DNA of 64,000 nt from Malurus cyaneus samueli (lineage: Eukaryota > Chordata > Aves > Passeriformes > Maluridae): assembly GCA_009741485.1 (NCBI GenBank), contig CM019217.1:31534061-31598060 (forward strand), read 5' to 3'. How positions within the stretch are numbered: the first letter of the stretch is position 1; every line of letters begins with the position of its first letter. The position numbers and the translations under genes were made by a program. The notes under the pieces were generated by a model. It did no database searches, had not been told where the DNA came from, and was given only the letters and a program-made list of their open reading frames with translations. Shown piece after piece: positions 1 to 12,989 of the stretch.

Positions 1-152
1 ATAATGATGCAGAAATTAGAAGGTTTATAGTAAGATACATATTTGAAAACCAGCAAAAGCACTCTCCATGTACTTCTCCCATGCTCAACAGCACAAGAAG
101 TTTCAATAAGCTTCAGTATTCTTTTATCACTTGAATGCAAAAATAGCTTGTG

Positions 153-183
153 AATAGTTGGGTGGATAAATCACCCAACTATT
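153..183. repeat. perfect 12-bp inverted repeat (hairpin)
   Basis: AATAGTTGGGTG at 153-164 is followed by a 7-base loop (165-171) and its exact reverse complement at 172-183. The next base pair outward does not match, so the stem is exactly 12 bp. It is too short for a microRNA precursor by itself and no T-run terminator follows. Function is unknown. Confidence 0.85.
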
Positions 184-1185
184 ATTTAACACCTCCACTC
201 TGTCAGTCTTTTCATCTATTATTTGCAAATAATCCTAGGTAGGATCAGGCAGTGTGAAGAAAGCATGGTAAATGAACTGCATGTATAATATCTTTACTAA
301 GATTTTTATTGCTATTCAATACTGAGGAAAATTTGTATATTAAAACACACTAAAATTAACATAAAATTAATAGTACTACTGAAATGGTCACCTAAGAATC
401 AGGTACATTACACATATTACAAAAACATTTTTTCATAAAAAAATAAACATAGATTCTAATTCTGCCAAGTATTCAAGGCTTTTTCCCCATTATATAATTT
501 TTTAATACTTTTTTTTCCCACTCTATTTTTTTTAATGCTTTAAATAGAGACAACTGTACAACAAATTTCACTCATTTTGATTATTGATCCTATAGGTCCT
601 AAAAGGCCTTTAGGGCATCATGCCCTGAAGTGGGTGAGTGCATGCCAATTGGAAGACCTGGAGGAAAGGTTTCAGTTCAGCTGGCTTATACATCACTTAC
701 AGCACATGTGCATATCTGGATGAGTAAATACTGATGAAACACTCATTTTGTGCATGCCTGTAGAACCTTTTGTACAAATCTAGAGCAGCAGCAGCTAGGG
801 ACAGCTGGCTAAATTCTCTTTTAGGAAGTACACATTGCAAGTCAAACCCAGAAGTCTGACTGTGGAAGCGTGAGGGTACTTCAGGACTCCAGATGGCAAC
901 AGTCCTTAATGGCAACCAGCAGAAAAGATGTACGTGCCGGTGGAAAAAGTGAATCTTGTGGATTTGGTTTAACAACATCATTCGGGATTTTACAGTAGCA
1001 TACAACTCTTGACAAATTCTATCTGTACTTACAAAACCAGTCCAGGATTAGGAATCATGGCTAAAAGTTTCAGTATTTTGATTTCAATTAATTTATCAGT
1101 GCCTGTAAATTTTCTCCAAATTGTTGTTTTGAAAATTAAAAGCAAGCTAACCTAATGATGTAAAATCATTTCAAATATGAATAAA

Positions 1186-1229
1186 AATCATTGGCTAAAT
1201 TTTGCAATCATTGGCTAAATTTTGCAATC
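1186..1229. repeat. tandem duplication of a 20-bp unit
   Basis: The unit at 1186-1205 is repeated exactly at 1206-1225, followed by the first four bases of a third copy. The two copies show no differences, so the duplication is probably recent replication slippage. Confidence 0.9.
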
Positions 1230-2888
1230 CTAAAAAAAGGGCATTGAAAAGAAATAGCTTTAAAAATATAGGAACTGAAGTAAGAATTCAAAACAAAATA
1301 AACCAAAGTCAGGATACCTTCATGAATAAAAAAAAATTATCATTTTACTCTGTCTGGTTTTGACAAAGCTTAATTCTGCTGTGGGGGTCATGTAACCTGC
1401 TTAAGATACACAATTATTGGTTAATTCCTGAGAATTAAGATGTGGTTATTTGTATTCATGAGGCAGTATAATTTTTTCCTAGTTTTAAGAAAACTCTCAG
1501 ATCATTTTATAAGCATTTTTTTTTCTTTATGGGAAGCCTCACACACTACTTTTACCCATTCAAATTCCCATGGATAATTGTGTCCTGTGCCTCTTGCAGA
1601 TGAGAAGCCTCCAAGCTTTTGCGTAGAACCTTTCCAGAAATAACAGGGGAGTAAACCATGTGCTGAATAAATTGTTCTGGCATATGGCCCACAAGTGCAG
1701 CCTCTTCAGTAAGAAACTGCACATGAAATTATGATGTGACTCATGTGCAGTCATTCTTTTACCTGGAAAATATGTACCTACTCACACAACACAGTAAGCA
1801 TTAAATTCAATAAAATACTTGCCCTGTAAATCAACTTAATCAAGGCTGGAACTATCCAAGGTAAAAGGAATAACTAATCTGGTGTCTATTTGGAAGTTTA
1901 AACTTTTCTAAACCCACCCCACAAATAGAATGGTTCTTTGACCTATTGGAATGAAAAGAAATACTTTTGTTTGTTTTTTCTTTTTGCTAACATACCACTG
2001 AATTCTGCAGCATACTTAAACAGGGGTGCTTACATGTCTTTCTCCCATGTTTTTTACCAAAGCATTAATCAGAAAATGTCCATTTAACTGTAGTTATCCA
2101 AAAGCTGCTAGTATAAGCTATCCAACAAAGACTCAAAACTTTACAAAAGGAATGAAAATATAAAACTTCAACATTGCAATCTGCTTTTTCTTGCACATAA
2201 TTAACCATCTCTCTTTGTGTCACACTGTAACAGGTCGCAAGATCAGCTATGGTTTTTAATTTATTTTCTGAGTCCTTAGAATAATATGCAGGATTCTAAG
2301 CTGGTTTATGTGAAAACTGAGGTCTAGGTTTATCAAGTGTCTGTAGTAGTCAAAAACTTTGGCTTACTGAAATACCACTGTGGTTACATGAAAGCACATG
2401 ATTTTTTAAAACCTTCTTGGATTTTTTAGACCCTGCATAAATTGAACATTCCTAATATAGAAAAAGGTGAAGACACATCTGTGAGAGAAATTTTACATAC
2501 TGGAGCTGAGAAAATTTCTGTAAATTTGTATTTGAGACTCAATTCTAATAAACTTGTCATGCAAGTTACATTCTGTTCCCTAATTCAAGTGATTTTTGTA
2601 ACATTTATTTCAATGTATTAGACCAGTGTGCAATTATAAAACTTGTAGCCCCTATTTCCAGCACAGTATGACATACAGACTAGAATGCAGAGGACAATAA
2701 AATGTGTATGCTGTTTGGATTGGTATTTAATTCTGTTTTTTAATGTAACATAAGAAATTTTGTCATATAAGGTTTAGTTATAGTAAAAACTCTTTGTGAT
2801 AAAGTACTTGGTTAAATTTAAACATAAGGCTCAAAATTTTCTGGTTTTAATTCTCTAGGAAAATTCAAATTATAGACATGCTAATGGA

Positions 2889-2912
2889 TTTTTTTTTTTT
2901 TTTTTTTTTTTT
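2889..2912. repeat. poly-T tract, 24 bases
   Basis: An uninterrupted run of 24 T. It could be the A-tail of a minus-strand retrocopy, but nothing gene-like was recognised beside it. A simple mononucleotide repeat is the simplest reading. Confidence 0.9.
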
Positions 2913-3599
2913 AAGATATACTGAACAAAAAACTACAAATCTTTAAAAAGTATAAATAATTCAGTTTCTGTTTGCTACAAGGTATTTTAAAAACGAAATG
3001 TCCTCCTCAGAATTAGCAATACAACTCTCTCTATATCAGTCCAGGAATGAGTTATTTTGCCTCCAGAATGCACTTTTATCTAATGGATAGTAATAATATT
3101 GTTTAATATTATTTAATTCCAGGGAGCTAATTTCAAAAGAGCACTGGAAAGATCCCAGCTATCTAAATTGCTAGAGCTCTTGTCAAAGGCCACAGAAAAT
3201 GCTGCCACTGTTAGTCTGCGTCTAACTGCATGCATTGGCTTCCGGATTTGAGATTCTCATGGCAATAGCAAGGTTTGACGAGCCTGCCCCTCTCAAGGAA
3301 ACAAACTGAAGTAAAATCTCACAGAAAATTATTTATAGCTTTACACTCAATCATAAGGTGAAACACACATAGAAACTCCAGGAAGTACTGTACTAAAACA
3401 CAGTAGGAAGGAATGCTCTACAAATGTTTTATCTTGAAACATCCCTTGCTTTTATATCAAAGCAATGCTGAGGCAGCAGATGAATGATGAATCAGGCCCA
3501 AGGGCCAAATTCCATCTCTGTGTGATTAACAGCAAAGTGATTAACAGCACTTTCTACCCCAGCAGAATATAAATTGTTGCCATTATCTAAGTAAGCTTT

Positions 3600-4550
3600 C
3601 CCACTGCTACATGGCCCCACCTCTACAGACAGCAGTCAGTGTCTTGGCTCTGTGGCTCCAGTTCCCTCCACACCCAAGCCGAAAGCCCATGGAGAAACAT
3701 GCCAGGTGAAAGGTCCCACCTGCCAGGATCCCTGGCCACTGTGGGAACCAGGAGAACAGCAAAATATCTCTCCTCAGAGGCCTTGGAGCCAGGGCTTCCC
3801 TGTGCCCTTAAACTGCACCTCGCTCCCCATTGTCCAGGTTCCTGGTTCCCCAATCCACCCAAACACCTGGGCTTCAGCTAGCAACGCCGTGACTCTGCGG
3901 CAGGCCTTCACCTTTCTCCTTCCTCCGGATAGCTGCAAAATGCTCCTGTGCAGTGCCTGGTGCCTCGCTGCTTTCCTGCAGCAGGGGACTCTCAGGATGC
4001 TCAAATCGATGGCCAAGGTCCTTTTGCAGAGCGCTGAGGCAGCTGCACACAACCCAAGCAGCAAAGTACGGTGTGCATCCACAAGCACTTGCTGGGTGGG
4101 AGAAGCAGTAAAGGAGGAAAGTGGCCCAAGGAGGAGTGGGCTTCAGGTTGATCAAAGCCACAGGCCAGGCAATAGCTTAATTATTGATTTTTTTTTTCTG
4201 TGGGGTGGTGAATGTGTGTGGGTGCTTAAGAAGAATGTGGATCACAGAGAAATGGATAAGTTATGTGTGTTAGAGGAAGGCAATTTTCAATTAAAGTTCA
4301 GCATGTTCTTTCAGGCAAAACATGGCAGGCCAAGCGGAGCACCTGCTGCTGCTGCCAGAGGCACTCTGATGAGACAGCTGTGACCGACGTCGCCTCGGCT
4401 AAAGCAGGATCTGAGGCTAGATTAGAAACAGAAGTGTCACCCCTGGGAACCAGGCACAGAGCTCTCAGCACTGGGAAGTGGTGCCACACAGCGTGACCCT
4501 GGGGTACGCCTGCTAATGTCAGCACCAAGGTGAGGGTGCCAGTGTTTTGT
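3600..4550. other. GC-rich island with a 243-codon open frame, identity unknown
   Basis: This stretch stands out from its AT-rich surroundings: it is clearly richer in G and C and has a modest clustering of CpG, densest near 4383-4400. The longest frame in the window, 3652-4383 on the plus strand (243 codons), lies here. The predicted product is proline- and serine-rich in its first half (for example TPKPKAHGE and PGSPIHPNTW) and shows no domain, signal peptide or membrane segment that I recognise. Frames of 80-104 codons overlap it on both strands, which is what high GC alone produces because stop codons become rarer. It could be an exon of a non-coding RNA, an old repeat, a decayed pseudogene or a regulatory island. 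I do not assign a product. Confidence 0.4.
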
Positions 4551-7500
4551 GTGGTTAGGAGAGCTTCCTTGCTGGATCAGAAGCTTGGCTTCTGACTAAC
4601 TAACAGCTGAAATTTAGCCAGAGAGTGATGACATGCAAAGGTGACTGGATATGGTCTGGAAAAATGTATTGGCAAGGTCCTCGACCTTGTGAGACAGATA
4701 GTTTGGATGGCAAGGGACTTTTAAGTCTTTAAATATGTTCGCTTCACTTTAGAAATTTGCTAGTGTGGATTTGAAATGGATGAGTTTATAGGAACTGCAG
4801 TGTGGGAAATAGTTGCTCAATTATAAAGCAGATGGTTAGTTTACCTGTGGCTAATCTGCTTTATTTCTGAAATTAAAAAAGCATGCATTCAGCGTACTTG
4901 TATCATTAGCCTTGTACCAACATCTAAAAATCCAGGTTTTTAAAAAGAAAATAATAAAAACAAACCCCTAATTTATAAGCAAAAATTTATAAATAATGCA
5001 AACATAATTTATAAAGTGGGAAGAGAGACTGAGATCCTATTTAACACCTTGGAGATCCTACCATGTCATAGAATTTGTACAAGTGTTTTGCAGTGGGAAT
5101 GCTCTGGTAGAATGTCTGGTTGCTTCCATGAATTTTAGTCCTTGTTTCCTTGCATAGATTATCACCATCCATTACAACTTGCAGAAAGCTTTTGTATTTT
5201 TTGCAACTTCAGAACCATCACTGTAATAAAATGGACCATCTACAGAAGACACATAAGGATACATTTCTGGACCTTATCTGATAACTTTGATGTCCATGCT
5301 CACAGGCATTTTTGAAAACTTATGCATTTTGTTTTCCTTTAAAAAAAGTAATTCCTGTTATATCAGGAAAGACTATTGCTATTCAAAACGTATAGCTGTG
5401 CATTGTTCTAACAAGGCTCTCTATAATGTGCTGTGTAATGCAATATGTCTGGGGGAAAACCCATTCAAAACAAATACCATGGGTATTTGTCTTCAACAGG
5501 TACCTGTGGATTTGATGCTGCATGCCAACTAAAATGTATTTTCAGGTTTTTTGGTTTTTCTATCTGGCACACTTATCAATAGAACGTCTGGAAATAAGTA
5601 TCACATGGAAATGAGTGTCACATTGCAATTACTGATATCATAACCTACAAAAATACTTTTTGGAGGCCATAGAGTCCCTTCCTGCATTTGATAAAATAAC
5701 ATGCTCATGCATTCTGATTTTGAATGAGTTGAACAAGAGGATGACTTCAATGCCTCACAGATACATCTGTAATTTCTGTAATGCTTTCCATATCATGTTG
5801 TTCTTGATATTTATTTTATTTGGACTTCTGAAACAGCATGAGGATAACTACAATGAAATGACAGCTACATTTAATTAAGGCATGACTGATGTATCTGCAA
5901 ATAATCTTAACTGAGAATTTAATTTTTCATTTGGAACTCTTGCAGACAGCACATGATTTCCTTTGGCTTTTTTTGTTTTTCTTTAACATTCTACTGATTT
6001 TTCCACTGCTTAAAGAAAATAGTGTTGTATCTCAAATCAAATAGTTAAGATATCAAGTGTTATCAAATGGTTACTTGTGGTTGACACATGAAATTGATCT
6101 GATTAGTTACATCTTGCTGTTGCTCATCCTGTACTGTGAATGCAGGCAATCTTAACAAAAATATTTCCTATGTACATTAAAAAAAAAAAAGTTATTTTCA
6201 GGAGCTTCAGCTGTGCATTTTTGTATGATCTTCTTGTAAATATTCCCACTAATAGAGACTGGTCAGAGGGCACTTGAAAAAATAAACAGAAATAGAATAT
6301 GGCCACAGCTGAACAGAATTCACTTAAATATTCAGGAAACTATTGATAGAAAATGTTGGTAAAATCTGTTCAGCTCTAACATCTGGATGGCTTGGGTAAA
6401 AATATAAAATTAAATTCTACTTTGAAATAAATTTATTAATTTATTGATTTACCACAGTCTTCTGTGAGCTCATGTCAGTTATTCCAGAAATCCAATTTGT
6501 TGCAGATATATTGGAGGTTCATGGAAGAGGTAAACAGTTGCTGTGGTGAAAAATTCTATGGGAGTAAGTAGGCAGAGGATAGGAAAGTTATTTTTTCATA
6601 TTATTAGTGCTAGGATATTAATTTCATGTCCATATTAAAACTGAGCAGTGGCATTTGCATTAGCTATGCTTTAGTGAAAAAACAAGTCACTTTGTTACTA
6701 TGAGTTAGCAGTTTTTCTTCTTAGAGGAAATAATGAAAAGCCCTATTTCTTGGACATATAAGCAGATGAGCCGTCACCATAGCAACCAAAGGACGTATCC
6801 ATCGCGTCATTCTGTCAAACAGCCCCTGCATGTGACTCCAAGCTCACATTCCTTACTTCCATGTGAAAGTAGGTTTTAGTCCTGCCATCCAATAAAATCG
6901 ATACCCAGTAGGATGTTTTCTGTCTGTCATAGTTTAGAAATATAAAGCTCCTTATAGTAGCCTTTTTTGTCTTAAAGGAAAAGCAAAGGTTGTTTATCTG
7001 TCATATGCTGGAGGTTAATGATAAACAGAATTAATAGACAACAGGTCATTTGTTTCCAGGAATGCTAAGTTTTCTCTTGCTCTTTATTATGTTTAGTGAT
7101 TCAGTCATGTCTTTTTTACAGAGTATTATGACAGGTTCTTTGGACAGCTTCCAGCAGTCAGTCTAGATTAAGAGAAGCACTGTATTTCTCTCAGTGTTAT
7201 GAAAGAGACTTTGATTTCTCCACCAAAAAAAGAGGAGAATCACACTGCAAACATAACTTACAAATCGTGCAGAAACCAAATACAAATTGCAAAGTGTTAA
7301 TTGCCCATTTCCCTTGCAACTCTAAAAGCAGGATTTTATTTTCATGTTCTTTCCCTCTTCAAAAGCATTTTGGAGCTTCCCCCCAGACTCTACAAGGTTG
7401 TTCTCACCTTGCCTTATCTTTCCTCTTCATCACTATTAGATTTTAACCTTCTCTATACCTGCAGTGTGATAAGAACCAACACATTTGGCCTCTGCCTTCC

Positions 7501-8344
7501 TGGTCTAATTTCTAATGCTGCAAAAGCAATGGCGACTTGCACTTTTGTGGCTTCTGCATTTTACCTCAACAAAGTCAGTTCTGGTTCAGTTTCCATATGT
7601 CAAATGACTTCTGCAACAACAGTCTCTGGGAGAAAAGAAAGAACTTTTGCCTCATTGGGTGGATCTTGAGGCAAACTTGTTACCTCAGTTTTGAGCTCTT
7701 TGTTTTGTGATGATTTTTGATGAGTACCTGTTGTGCCTGAGATTAGCACATAAACTTCCACTAGAATTAAAGTCTCAGTTTAACTGCAGAGTGATCATGC
7801 TTTAGGATCCATACACCAGCATGACAGTTATGGAAGAGATGGAACATAAGAGATGGAAAAAAAATATCATGACAAGAGAGCACCATCATTATTTATCACT
7901 ACATTAAAGTAATTGAATAGTATAACCTTCACTAGAATGTGTGGCTCCAGAGCCTGATTTTGATTTTTTTTTTCCTCAGTGGTGCTTTCTACAATCTTAC
8001 CTAAGTAACAATGAAGGAGGTATATAAAAACTGCTCTATCTCTCTCACTCTGAAACACACAATACATTTTAGATGCACAAAGATGTAAAATGTATGAAAA
8101 TATATATGAGGCAAGATTCTATAGTCGAGTGGATTAACATCTGTTAATATATGGAAAGTGATTTGCAAAATGTCAGTTTTCCATAACAAATTAATGGTCT
8201 TGAAACACTATGTAAGCAACTTCTGTCAGTCTCAGTTAAGCCAGACAGACTGATGGTTTCCAAAATAGATTGCCAGAATCACACCAGTGAAACTATTTCC
8301 TATAGAAGTGGGAAGTGAGTTTGGCAACCTTCTTGTGGTGATTT
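4551..8344. other. AT-rich non-coding DNA, no gene recognised
   Basis: No coding gene or repeat family was recognised. The longest frame (7301-7669, plus, 122 codons) has no known motif and an ordinary composition for translated AT-rich DNA. A block around 6760-6900 is less AT-rich and holds an X-box-like motif, listed separately. Confidence 0.55.
6773..6786 (+). promoter_or_regulatory. RFX X-box-like site
   Basis: GTCACCATAGCAAC fits the X-box pattern bound by RFX factors: two half-sites, GTnnCC and rGnAAC, separated by two bases. It lies in a less AT-rich patch. RFX factors act at promoters and enhancers of ciliary and neuronal genes, among others. No exon was identified next to the site, so a distal element or a chance match are both possible. 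Confidence 0.4.
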
Positions 8345-8888
8345 TGTCTGGTATTAAGTGATTTTCTTCATAATAGCTAGCATGGGCTATGTTTTGGATT
8401 TGTGCTGGAAAGAGTGTAGGTAATACAGGGATGTTTTTGTTCTTTCTGAGCAGTTCTTACACAAAGTCAAGGCCTTTTCTGCTCCTCACCCCACCCCTCC
8501 AATGAGGAGGGTGGGTGTGCACTGCGAGTCTTAAGGGGACATATCCAGGATGGCTGACCCCATCTGACCTCATGCTGAGGTCACACTCAGCATAAAAACC
8601 TGGGGGAAGAATGAGGAAAGGGGGGACATTCAGAATGAGGGTATTTGTCTTCCCATGTCACCATTGCATGTGATGGGGCTCTGAAGTGCTGGGGACAGTT
8701 GAACACCTGCCTGCCCATGGGAAGCACTGAATTTGCATGCATGGCTTTTGCTTTAACTGTTAAACTGCATTTATGTCAACCCATGAATATTCTCACTTTT
8801 AGCCTTTGGGTTCTCTCCTCAAACCCCAGTGTGGGGGAGTGAGTGAAAGGCTGTGTGGTGCTTAATTGCCAATTTGGGTTAAACTGCA
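8345..8888 (+). mobile_element. solo LTR of an endogenous retrovirus, avian type
   Basis: The block begins TGTCTGGT and ends in TGCA. Its internal order matches an LTR family I recall as very common in birds: a TAGCTAG..GGGCTATGTTTTGG segment, TTACACAAAGTCAAGGCC, GGCTGACCCCATCTGACC, a TATA-like CATAAAAACC near 8590 followed by GGGGGAAGAA, the CACCTGCCTGCCCATGGGAA segment, a GTTAAACTGCATTTATGTCAACCCA stretch near the expected polyadenylation region, and a GTGTGGGGGAGTGAGTGA segment near the 3' end. No internal retroviral genes adjoin it, so it is a solo LTR, presumably left by LTR-LTR recombination. I found no convincing target-site duplication, in keeping with age. A diverged relative lies at about 61580-61960 in the same orientation. 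Confidence 0.8.
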
Positions 8889-11800
8889 AGGCTCATGTCA
8901 AAAGAAATCAAGCAAACCAGGTTGTATACCCTTTCATTATTAGGTGTCATTAGCAAAACCAAGAAACAGTTCAAATATTATGTCTAGCAGTTCCCTTTTT
9001 TTTTTTTTTAATGAAATAGAATATTTGAGTTTTAATCCTGAGACAGAAACTCTCAGGCGTTTTGAACTTCCTACTCTAAATTCAAAGTTCAAATGTTTTC
9101 TCCTTACTTTCAATCTAGTTAGTAGTTCCTGGAAAGATGAACACCACATTGAGGAGTGGGATATAAATAACTGTTCTCAACAAGACATTAGTAAGGTTAA
9201 AAAAAATGGATGACAAGTCTGTACAGTTTGTGCTGGCTCAATTACATGTAGTGTTCACTCACACAGGACTCCATGAATTTAATTAGACTGCTTCTTCCAC
9301 CAAATTTGATTCTCCTTAGCTGCCATCAGGACAGGTCTGCCTAGTTCAAGGTTCGTGTCAACAGATGTGCTGTTGTTGCTCTTTCCAGCCTTTGAAAGTT
9401 GTCAATTGATACTTGGGGGACACTGACCCCTCATCAGGGACACCAGCCGTATCAATTCTCCAGCTTTATAAATGGTGCCATTATGTGCTGGCCTAAACTT
9501 TGTTCTATTTGATTTCTCTGCTGACAAGTCTGGTTCAACAGTGCCATCTTGCCTCATTTTATGAGCCCCTGGTTTGTTTGCATTAGAGCTCTCAATGTTC
9601 AGTTCCAGTGGGAACCTGGCCTATCAATAGGTCTTGATTGGGATCAAATCACAGATCAAATGATTTGGCCCTTCTCAGTTTAAGTTTATGCACATGAACA
9701 GATTACCAGTTTTCCAAGATTCTTATTGATCATCTTATCTATAATTTCAAAACTGTTACCTTAACTAAAATAGAAAAAAAAATTGTCTATGACCATCATG
9801 CATTGAAGAAAGGAATCCTAAATCGTCTTTTTAATCCAAACCCTTTATGCTTAGGAAAAAAAAAAAAGGATTGGTAGAAAAAATTATGATAATTTTGAAG
9901 GCCACACAGTATTTCTTTTGAAGTGTTGTCTGTAACGTCTTCTATTAACATTAAATGCAAGTGAAGAATCTTTAGCTGATGTAATAAGAAGAAAATAGAT
10001 CTGTGTTTGTTTAAAAAAAAATCAATATTGCAATTTGATTCAGATATCCCATTGTTTCCCTTTATTTCATAGGCCTATGAATATTAAATCATGTCAGTTT
10101 CCATTTGTGAGAAGCTTGCTGATACGTGTACTTGGATTTAGTCTGTAATTTATTATTTTTTATTGTAAATTTGTTTAAAATTTATTTATTTAAAATTTGG
10201 TAGCTTCCAATGCCCCTGGTTAAAGCTTTGCAGTAGCAAGTGCAACATGTCCAAAGGTAAAGGCAGCCCATATGCCAGTGGTTCCCAAAGGCTATTCTGT
10301 GGTATATAGCACGCCATAAGAACACCAGAAATTTGGCAGCACCATGTGTTCTCTGCCATTTGCTTTTAGCACCCAATCTAAAGAGCCTGCTTTACAGGTT
10401 TCTCCTGTGACCCAGGAATAAAGAACCAGATGCAGTAAGATTTTTATCCATCACAAGCAGTTCCAAGGCTTCCCTTCAGTGACTGAGAATATCAGACCTA
10501 GCAGTACAGTTCCCTTGTCCTGCAAGCTTTTGTCTCTGCTGACCCTGACAGTAGGACAGGGTGTGTGAATCCACTTTCTGATTGAGAATTACGAGATACA
10601 CTGTCTGTATGACTCATTTAAGTTGAGCACTTATCAAAGAATCTATAATGTTCTGAAACCTTACAGATTTTGTGCTGGAATCATAACAGAGTTACTTACT
10701 GCCATCAAATATTTCCCCACCGCATCATCCCAAGACTCAGTCTCAGCCATAACAGCCCAGTGTCCTCCACTGCCAGTAAGAGCAGCATCCTGAAAATTGT
10801 CATGATTTAATTTTATCAACTTATGTCTTTCCCTGTCATTGCTCATACTGGCAGATGGAAATGCCTTCAATGTAGTGCAGAGGGAAACAGCTTAAGTGCA
10901 GTGAATATACCCTATAGAAACACTTTATATTATGCAGTCTTTTCTATTTGCTTTAAAAATGTATAATACAGCTCAAATGAATGAGCAATGGTTAGTCATA
11001 CTGCCAGATTTTAGAAAGCAGGTACCCCTCAAAGCTGCCACTAAGAGCAAACAATTATGTAGCCTGTGTATTACAAAAAATGTCATCAAGAACTCTTCAT
11101 CATAACAAAAAAATCAGATATGTAATCAGACATGGGACACAGATAAACTAATTTCTCACATTTAACTAGTCCAACTAAATTACTCTGTCTAAATACAGTT
11201 CCTTCAGAAATTTAGAGGAAGAGGAAAATGAACAGCTCCATAAGAAACCAGAAAAGTCAAGTAGATCTGGAACATTTGTCATTAAATCTTTAATCATAAT
11301 TTTAAAATATTTTTTCAGCATTTAAAAAAAGAAAGGAGAACTGATACACAAGAACTAAGGAACAAAAATTAGGCCTATTGCTAGTACTACATAAAGAGCA
11401 CCTGGCCTCATTAGAATGGTATTTTATTTTCTTCACAGTATACCTCTTTAATGGATCCAGCAGGAAAATAGCAACAAAAACTAAGCAACTAGACTGACAG
11501 TATCATCTCTGTGGAAACATCAGCACTTATTCATCATCATCTTCAGCACCATCAGACGTCAGCTAGAGAATTCCTTCTGAGATTTTTCTTTTTTAACAAT
11601 GATTTAGCTTAATTTATATTCCCTACATGTAAAATGCAGCTTTATTGTTTTAAATTACAAGACTTCTGTATCTCTCTGCTTAACAACCCTTTTTAAGGGA
11701 AATAAAGTATTCTGTTGCCTTGATCACAGGTCTTTGGCCTGGGTTCCTGTAGCTCTTCGTTTTATATGAAAAACTTCAATATTTAATTTAAGCAGATTTA

Positions 11801-12744
11801 ACATTAAATCCTCTATAGAGTCTTAGAGCACATTAGCATTTCCAGTGTCCATATATAATGTAATTTTCACCTATCTTTGAGCTTTGTTTTTTAACTGGTC
11901 AGGTAATATTTTTCAGTTTATTATACAGTCTGGTTAAGGCAAGAAATCATTGCCTAAAAACAGTAGACTATGGATTGGTAGCAGCACCTAGAGGTTTCTT
12001 TATAATTAGCTATAACATATTATTAATGAAGAGCAAAACATGCCATCCTTGTGCACAGACATGGCTAAATAGGATATCACTCATCCTTTTAGTTTCTCCC
12101 TTACCTATAAGATCATAAGTTGTGAAATGCTCTGAACTGCCCTGAAGACAGACTCAAAAAAAACAGTGAAAGATAGTGTGAGTTCAGACAGTGAGTAGCA
12201 GTGTCTCGCAAAGAAGTCTTGAACAAAGAAGTCCTGAGCAAAGTTTTGAACAGTGTATGCGTATTCAACACTGCTCTAAAGTGCTAAATATGAAGTATAC
12301 ATGCAAGCAAAAAATTTACTCAATTAAGTATCATAAATAGTTTTAGAAAAGCTTATAATCTCCATATATAGCCATCACAGCCATATGCTGTGGTGTGATC
12401 TTCCTCTTGGGTTTCTGTAGCTATAGCAGTAGGCCAGTAAAATGAACTTTGAGGCAATGTGTGGGATACAAATTTAATATGCTCATTAGAAATGTGGTAT
12501 ATTAGGTGGTCATAGAGAAATAAATGAAATAATTCATTTTTACTTCACATCTTTAAATTGAATATGGAACATTTCTTTTTTAATTAAGTTTTATATTTCT
12601 TTCATTTAAGTGCATTGTGTGATTGATTGAAAGAAATTGCCATTTTACCAGACAGAGAACTCAATGGATTTTCAGGTTCAATTGCTTTGTCTGTGAGCTC
12701 CTGAGATCCTAGTACTCTTGATTGTCTCCACTCTGATATTTTGT
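8889..12744. other. AT-rich non-coding DNA, no gene recognised
   Basis: No gene was recognised; frames are all under 90 codons. The moderately GC-richer stretch at 9340-9680 is free of familiar repeat signatures. The part at 10200-10450 contains a phrase (CCAGTGGTTCCCAAA) reminiscent of old hAT-type transposon ends, which is too little to call. A short 15-bp tandem repeat is listed separately. Confidence 0.5.
12209..12251 (+). repeat. degenerate 15-bp tandem repeat, about 2.8 copies
   Basis: CAAAGAAGTCTTGAA, CAAAGAAGTCCTGAG and a partial CAAAGTTTTGAA follow one another directly. The copies differ by a few substitutions, so the array is not recent. Confidence 0.75.
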
Positions 12745-12989
12745 GACCTGCCTTCCACCCCCCACTGCCAACAACATAAAATTGCATCACACGTATTTTA
12801 GGAATGTACAATATACTACAGCAAAGGTAATCAGAAACACAATAGGAGAGACAATATTCAAAGAGAGATTACAAACACAGGAGTCTCAATCCCCCTCTAC
12901 ATCAGAGATGCAGGTGGTCTCTGAACCTCATCTCACAAGAAGTCAGATGTCAATAAAAAAGGAAGACTAGAAGATGCTCACTCTCCGTA

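Larger units (their letters stand above)
1..3599. other. AT-rich non-coding DNA, no gene recognised
   Basis: Apart from a hairpin, a 20-bp tandem duplication and a poly-T tract listed separately, I see no gene or recognisable repeat family here. Reading frames are at most about 100 codons on either strand, have no familiar motif, and are consistent with chance. The longest, on the minus strand at 697-1005, has no recognisable domain. Base composition is strongly AT-rich with many short A and T runs. Confidence 0.6.

Noticed and set aside
7301..7669. 122-codon plus-strand frame
   Set aside because: No homology recognised; serine/leucine-rich from T/C-rich sequence, no supporting signals.
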